In this document: piece after piece, positions 13,901-21,720 of the stretch
Layout: every line of letters begins with the position of its first letter
Position numbering within the stretch: the stretch's first letter is position 1
Notes under the pieces: generated by a model
What the model was told of the DNA's origin: nothing
Database searches by the model: none
What the model saw: the letters and a program-made list of their open reading frames with translations, nothing else
Translations under genes and position numbers: made by a program
NCBI GenBank assembly: GCA_022702705.1
Contig: CM040429.1
Location: 7,015,419 to 7,079,418, forward strand
Direction of reading: 5' to 3'
From: Papilionanthe hookeriana x Papilionanthe teres
Taxonomy: Eukaryota; Streptophyta; Magnoliopsida; Asparagales; Orchidaceae
Length of the DNA: 64,000 nucleotides

Positions 13901-16900
13901 GTAAGGAACAAATCATAACCAATTTATGAATTTTTTATCGCAATTTCTCTCACCCAAAAGAGTATTGTGGATTAAAAGGAACTGCTGCTTCAAAATGCAA
14001 CGGTTAATCATGTAGATGGCTTAAGATAAAATAAATAAATAAATAAATGCCATTGGTCTGTACTTCCATTTTTATGTACTTTTAGTTTTTTATATTCTCC
14101 ACGTGCCCTATTCAGCTCAAGTTAATGTTATTTATAAGGTAATTCATCCATCTCTATGAGATTGTTGGGAACTTTAGACACAGCACTGCTTGGCATGGCA
14201 TTACTAAACAAAGCCATATTGCTGCATCCTGGAGTGCTATTGGCTGCTGCTTTAATTTTTGTTCTCATTTTTCGAAATCTAACTATAATTGTCCTACATG
14301 TGCTAATTTTGACAACTAATGCACTAAATCTGTTTTTAGAAAAACTATGGTGATTTAGTAAGCAGCACTCTATTTTGTGCCGAACAAGTTCGTTCTTGTG
14401 AGGCTTACGTCCATTTTGTCTGGCTCAAATGAGGTTATAAAAAAATATATATATATATGATATTATAATATTAGTAATATATTCTATTATATTTTGTTAT
14501 ACTGTACAAAAAAAAAAAATCGAGAGAAGTGTCGAAATGATTCTCTGACTTTTTGTAGGGGGCTATTTTTGTCCCAGAGTTTATAAAATATCAATTTAGT
14601 CCTTAGACCTTTTTAATGAGGGCTAAAATAGTTCTAACTAGGGATTATATCAGCTCGTATTAAAAGAGTTTGGGGACTAATTTAGGACTTTTATAAACTC
14701 CAGACTTGAATGATCCCATGGAAATAGTCGGGCACTATTTTGGCACCTTACTAAAAAAAAAAATCAAAACGTAGTTTAAGTTTGATTAATTGCTTGTGAT
14801 ATTAATTTGTTAGTTTTTTTTTAAAATATATTAGATTTAATATTAAGTGCATGGACAGTAAAAAGGAAAATGTAATAGTTGAAAAAGATTTGAAATTTGC
14901 CAATGAGATAGAATCCGATCGTGTTAAAATTAATAGATACGATGATTCTTCTAAAGGTAATGAAAGTTATTATGAGGTTGTTATTGATCTTAATCTTTAT
15001 GATGTATTTTTTAATGAACATTTATCTTGAATTTCATTTTAAACTTTTATTTTATATCAACCTTTAAGATTGAGAGTTGTGGTTTATATTTTTTTTTGAA
15101 AATAAACTTAATTAATATATTGATGGTTTATGTCATACTCTTGAATTATTTTTAATTTGGTGAGCTTTTTTTTTACTTTGAGGCTTCTGCCTTGCCTCGC
15201 CTCACAAAGGCATAACCTCTTAGTTCTTAATTTTGTCTTTTTAATTGGGATTATACAAAGTTTTATCATTTAAATTTGTACTTGTTTGGTTCTTTGATTT
15301 TTATGCTATACACTCAGAACATGCAATTTCTAATATTTATCCGGACTTACAATACTTAGGCAACAAGTGCTGGATTGAAGGAGCAAGAGGCAATCAACTT
15401 TCTGGAGAAGAAAATGAAGAATGATCCTGCATTCTCATACGAGGAGACTGTGCAAGTATGTCTTCTGTGTTGGAAATTGTTATTACCTTTTTGCATCTTT
15501 AAATTTATGCTGACCTATTGGGACAGCAGTACTGTTTTTCTCTTATGAATTGGTCATCTTAGAAAAAATGGATTCTTATTTTTATGGTCCAAAATACTTT
15601 ATCTAGTTGAAAATATATAAATCCTTTAGATTTGGAATAGAAAATAATACCGGAGCAAACCCAACGCGCACGGAACATAAATATTATTGTCAAAAAACTC
15701 AATGGGGATTACAATAAAGGTTCTCAAAATAGGAATAAAGCAAAACAAAACGCTAACGACTCTCTAGGGCGAGGACGAGAATGGTGGACTAAGGCTTGGC
15801 AACAAGCAGGGAAGGTGGTGGATGTGCAATGGCAGGCAGTGCGTGGTTGGATGTGCAGTTGCGGCAATTAGCTGGAGGTCTAGATGGGGCCTGCAACAAC
15901 TGTACAAGGGTAGGCGATTAGGGTAGGCAGGATGGAGACAAGTAGATGGGGCATCATGCTGCAGGAAGCTATGAATAAGGGTTGCAGCAACCAATAGGAA
16001 GATTGGGAGATTTTGTGGCACAACAGGAAGTGAACTCAGGGGTTGGCATCTGGGAAAACGGGGACATGGAGGGTCGCAGGTATGATGGCAACGAGTAGGG
16101 AATGGATTGAGCGAATGATTATGTGGAGGTAATCACCACCTTGGAGTAGGATACAATCGGAGCATGATCTGTCCTCGGATACAACCTTAGCAAGGGAGAA
16201 AACACCGATGATAGGAAATCTGAGACAAAGACTGAACCCCAGCACTATATATATATATAAAAGGAAATCGGTATTTAGTAGATCACAGTTTGACTACAAA
16301 TATCGATTTCCCATGTGCCTATCTGACCCATCCGCGCCCTCGGTAGGGATCGAACCCGGGACCTTCGGGGGACTTACGGTGAACCCCGCCCAAACCACCA
16401 GGTCATGGCTGCGGCATAACCCCAACACTATATATATATATTTCTATTTATATACAGTAGATAACTAGGAGGGGGAGGCCTCCCTTTGGGTAGCTACCCT
16501 AGTCCATTAACATGGGTCAGCCTGCCCGACCCTGCTTGTCGAAGCTTCAGGTTTCTCGCAGTACGAAGTCAAATTTGCCATGTTGAAGGTAGCGGAGATA
16601 TTGTAGTCCTCTGGTAGGTTGCTTTTATATACATTATCATTCAACTTCTTGAGTATCCTGAAAGGTCGACTTGTTATGAGCTTGAGTTTCCTGAACGCTC
16701 CAACTAGAAAATTTTGTTTATTCAGCCAGATCCACACTTGATCTCCTTTTTGAAACGCCACCTTTTTTCTGGCCTTGTTGGCTTGTGTTTGGTTCTTACG
16801 ATTCTGCTTGGAATCTCCTTTCCCACTTCTTCATTTTTGAATCTCTTGCACTTATTCTGCAACATCCTCTATGACCTTTGTTGTCGATAGGAGTGGTACA

Positions 16901-19900
16901 ATGTCACGTGCATGACTGGGTTGCGCTAGTATACAATCTCAAATGAGGCGTAGCCCGTGGTCCGACTCACCAATATGTTTTAAGCAAATTTAGCTTGAGT
17001 TAGAATCAAATCCAACTGGTTAATTCTTTACCATAAAGCACCTCAAAAGGTTTCCTAGGCTCTTATTCATAACCTCTATATGATCGTCTTTCTATGGGTG
17101 AGCTACTGAGTTGAATTGAAGCTTGGTGTTGAGATTCTCCCCTAAGGTCCTCTAGAAGTGACACATGAACTTAACATCTCGGTCGGAAGTGATGATCCTG
17201 AGTATCATATGCAGTCTCGTGGCCTTCGTGAAGTGTTACAAATCAGTGGCATGCGATGCGTCTAGATTCAGTAGCAGGGTACGAAGTGCGCCATCTTTGA
17301 AAATATATCCAACACAACCATCACAGAATCCTTATTCCATTATGTTCTTGAGAGACCATGTTAACATTCACCCACAGTACCTCTGGTACGTGTAAAAGAG
17401 TATATAGTCCTGCATTCTATCTCTTGGTCCTGGCCATATGACAAATCCGGCAATGATAGACTTGTTGTCTAATGTCAGTCAAGTCCAATAAAAGTGTTCT
17501 CTTAAGAGTGCGAGAATTTTATTCCTACCAAACTGTCCTGCAAGTCCTCCATTGCAACTCTCATGAATAATGGACTCCCTCGGCAAACATCTAGGAATGC
17601 ACAATTTATTTTGGTTGAACAAGTAACCTTCAGCAGTGTGGTACTACTCGGTAGTCTTCACTTGACAGTGTTCCCAAAGCCCTCTGAAGTCATCGTCTAT
17701 CTCGTACAACTCCTTTACTACCTCAAAACCTACAACTCGAGTCTGCATCGAAGTGATCAACGAGTAATGTCGCCTCCGTGCATCTGCTACTTGGTTTTGT
17801 CTCCTCATCTTGTGCTTAAGAACGAACTAAAACGATGCTAAGAACTCCACCCAAGACATGTAGCGGCCCTTTAGTTTGTTCTGGTTGTTCAAGATTTTCA
17901 AAGTCTCATGATCCGTGAAGAAAGTGAAGTTGCTCATCAGTAGGTAGTGGCCTCAGTGATCAATAACTCTCAAAATAGCATGTAATTTATTGTCGTACGT
18001 CAAGTATTTTCTCATGGACTAATTTGGCTTCTCACTGAAAAAGGCTATGGGTGGCTTCCTTGACTCAGCATGGCTCTTATCCCCACGTGGGATGCATCAC
18101 ACTCCATCTCGAACAAATGATTGAAGTCCAATAATATTAAAATTGGTGCTTGAGTCACATTCTCCGTTAGTGTGTCAAAAATGAACTGAGCTGTATTTGT
18201 CCACTGGAACTTCTCCACTTTCAAAAGCTCTGTCAGGGGGCTGCGATGATACTGAAGCTTCTGATGAATCGTCGGTAGAATGATGCTTGCTCCAAAAACT
18301 GTCTCAGCGCGTTGAAAGGCTAAGGTGCAGTCCAGCTTGCAATGACCTTAATCTTTGTTTGATCCATTTCAATGTCTAACTAAGGTGCAATCCTATATTG
18401 TTTGATCCATCTTGGAGACTGTCCTCAGGTGCTACAAATGCTCCTCAAATATATTGAAAACCAGAATATCATGAAAGTACGCTACTACAAATTTCTTGAC
18501 GTGAGCCTGAAACACCTGATTCATCAATTTCTTAAACATGCTGGGCGCATTAGACAATATGAAATGCATGACTGTCCACTCGTATGATCCATCCCGAGTC
18601 CTGAAAGCAGTCTTTCAGTTGTCCCTTGATCTCATCCTGAAAAGGTGGTGCTCTCTGCGTAAGTCGATTTTGGAAAAGAATGACCTCATACAACTGATCC
18701 AAGAGATCGTCCAGGTGAGTTATGGGGAACCACTACTTGATAGTAATCTTGTTGATGACCCGACCGTCAACGCCCATCTTTCATGGGTACCATCACACTG
18801 GCTGATACTCTCTCTGACCAAACCTCTTGCAATGAGATCTTGTACCTGTCACTGCAACTCGCACTTCGTAGGCTTCAATCTCTAGGCAAATCTATTTGAC
18901 AACATTGATCCCGATATGAGATCTATGGCTTGTTGAATGTCTCTCAGTGGTGGTAATTCCTTTGGAAGACTGTCCCGAACATGACATCCCAAACAGAATA
19001 TGACCAGCTTTTATAGGGACCATGTTGCACCACACTCTCCTGTAGCTTTTTTCGATGGAATATTAAATCAACCATTGCGGATCCTTGTGTATCTCATTTC
19101 TCCTTTTCAACCATATAAGAGAGTAGAACTAGGGTGTTTTTGTGTGGCCAACCCCGATTTCTTCACCATCAAGATGGATGCTACTTTCTTGTAGTTCCCC
19201 CCATCGATAATCAGAGTGCAGACTTTCAGCTTCACCATACATTTAGTGTGAAAAATACTATATCAACAATGAGTGATCCTTCTCCTATATTTGCAGGACT
19301 CTCCCGATGATTAACATCATTCCCTCATTGCCTTGGAGCTGAAGCTTTTCTTTGGATCCACGGTTTCCTCATCCTCCACTTCCTCGATGACACCTTGCTC
19401 AGTGAATGAATCAACTCGGCTCATGGGGCAGTTGGAGGTTGTTTCTGTAGCCGTGAAACATCACTTGGCAGACACTATACTGGGTGAGCTACCCTTTTTC
19501 GGTTACTTTCCACTCAAATTGGTCTTATCACTTTCCTATATGGGCTTCCCACTTCCTCACGGTGTACCCTTGTTCGTAACGGTAGGTGTAGGTGGTTGCA
19601 TGAAGGAGGGGGTTGTTGTCTGCTATGTTCCTGCTGTCTTTCCATCTCCAAAGCCAAGGTCTGGACATCTCTCAGTAACCAATAGATATGTAGCCGCACA
19701 TCGTTGTTGATAGCGAGCTTCAACACTCTCATATAATGGGCTACGTTATGTTTCTTTGGCCCAACCAATTATCACTTCCTTGCAATCGGTCAAATTGTGT
19801 CGTGAACTCCTCCACTAATAGATCTTTCTGTTGTAGGTGGCGGAGTCAGAAACATATTCTGACAGTAATGATAAGGTAGATATTTTCTCTGCATCTCCTG

Positions 19901-20955
19901 CATCTTCTCCCATCTAATAATCTTGTTATTGCCTTCTCTCTTTTTCTGCCTTTGCAAGTTTTCCCATCATAAGTGTTCTTTTCAATTTGTTAGCTGCAAG
20001 CTTCACTTTCTTATCCTCTGGCATTTCTTTGTACTCAAATATTCTCTAAAACTGATTGCATTCACTCGATGAAATTATTGGGATCCATACGTCCATTACA
20101 CTTCGTTAGGTCCACCTTTATCTCAAAATCTCTGTGTCGTCCATACGTGGCCTTCTATGATACTAAATATTGAAACGTCGGGGCTTTTCTTCCTCCTCAC
20201 TGAAGTCTTCATGGAAAGTAGTTTATGTCCTCATCCCTTTCTCTTCTTCGACTTTCCATATCACGATCAAGTGTGATTTCATCTTGGGATCCTTCATCAA
20301 TGTCCGTAAGTTTTTGCTTAAGTCGATGGATCTCTTGCTGTATCACTGGCTAAGTTGCGACGTGTCTCCTTGGTGGCATCTCTTTGGTGGCTTGATAGGT
20401 TTTTGGGATTAGACGAGGTGGTCGAGGATAGGAGGGCGAATTTTGGTTTTGGGGGTGTGGGGGGTGTGTGTTGTGGTTCGGGCAAGGTGGATGCTAGGAA
20501 ACATTAGGATAGGACTAGGGTTAGGCTAGTTCTGATACTAATGGATGCCAAAATTAACCTAACTCGCGATGCAACGTAAATATTATTGTTAATAACTCAA
20601 AGGGGACTACGATCAAGTTTTTAAAACATGAATAAAACAACATAAAATAAAAATGACTCTCTAGGGCAAGGATCAAATGGTGGATGGTGGCTTGATGGCT
20701 TGGCAGTAAACAGGAAAGGGGGTGGATGTGCAGCGACAGGTAAGGGGTGGTTGGATGTGTTTTACGTCAGTCAACGGTAGTCTGGATGGGGTTTGCAACT
20801 AGGGCTGTCAAAACGGCTCATTGTTCGCGAACAACTCGTGTTCGACTCGTTAAGAAGCTCGTGTTCGGCTCGTTTGCTAAGTTAACGGGCCAAACACGAA
20901 CAAAGATTTGTTCGTTCGTGTTTGGCTCGTTTTGGCTCGAAATACTATTCATCAA

Positions 20956-21009
<54 letters not shown>

Positions 21010-21637
21010 ATGAGCAGTATTTTAAAAAAATTTAATTGACTACAAGGCTACAAAGATTAACAATCAATTAAAAGTATTAATTAAGTAAATAGAATAAAAA
21101 TTATTAAATTAGATTGAAATAATGTTTTAATATAAACAATAATTTTTAAATCTTGACTCTTTGTTTGTGAACAGCTTGTGTTCGGCTCGCTGAGCAAACG
21201 AGCCGAAAACGAGCACACTTTTTGAGCTCGAAATATAAACGAGCGGAACACAAGCCGAGCTTGGACTTGCTTGTGTTCGACTCATGTACACCCCTATTAG
21301 CAACAAAAATAGGGTGGTAGGCGGTTGGGGTAGGTGGTTAGGCAACAAGTAGATGGGCAGAAAGCAGCGGGAAGCTTGGAATAGGGGTTGTGACAATCAA
21401 CAAAAAGCGTGGGAGATTCTGCGGCACAGCAGGAAGGGAATTCAGGGGTTGTTAGCTGGGAGAACAAGGAGGGGTGCAAGGAGATTGACAGTGAGCAGGG
21501 AATGGATTGCGTGAAGGATTATGTGGAGGTAATCACCACCTCTACGGATACAGTCGAAGTATCACCTGTCCACAAATACAACCTAAAAGGAGAGAAAACG
21601 CCGACGGTAGGAAATCTGAGACAGCGTGAACCCAAAC

Positions 21638-21720
<83 letters not shown>

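Noticed and set aside
14156..14353. 65-codon leucine-rich frame that looks like a membrane peptide
   Set aside because: Composition follows from T-rich intronic DNA; no start context or homology that I can name.
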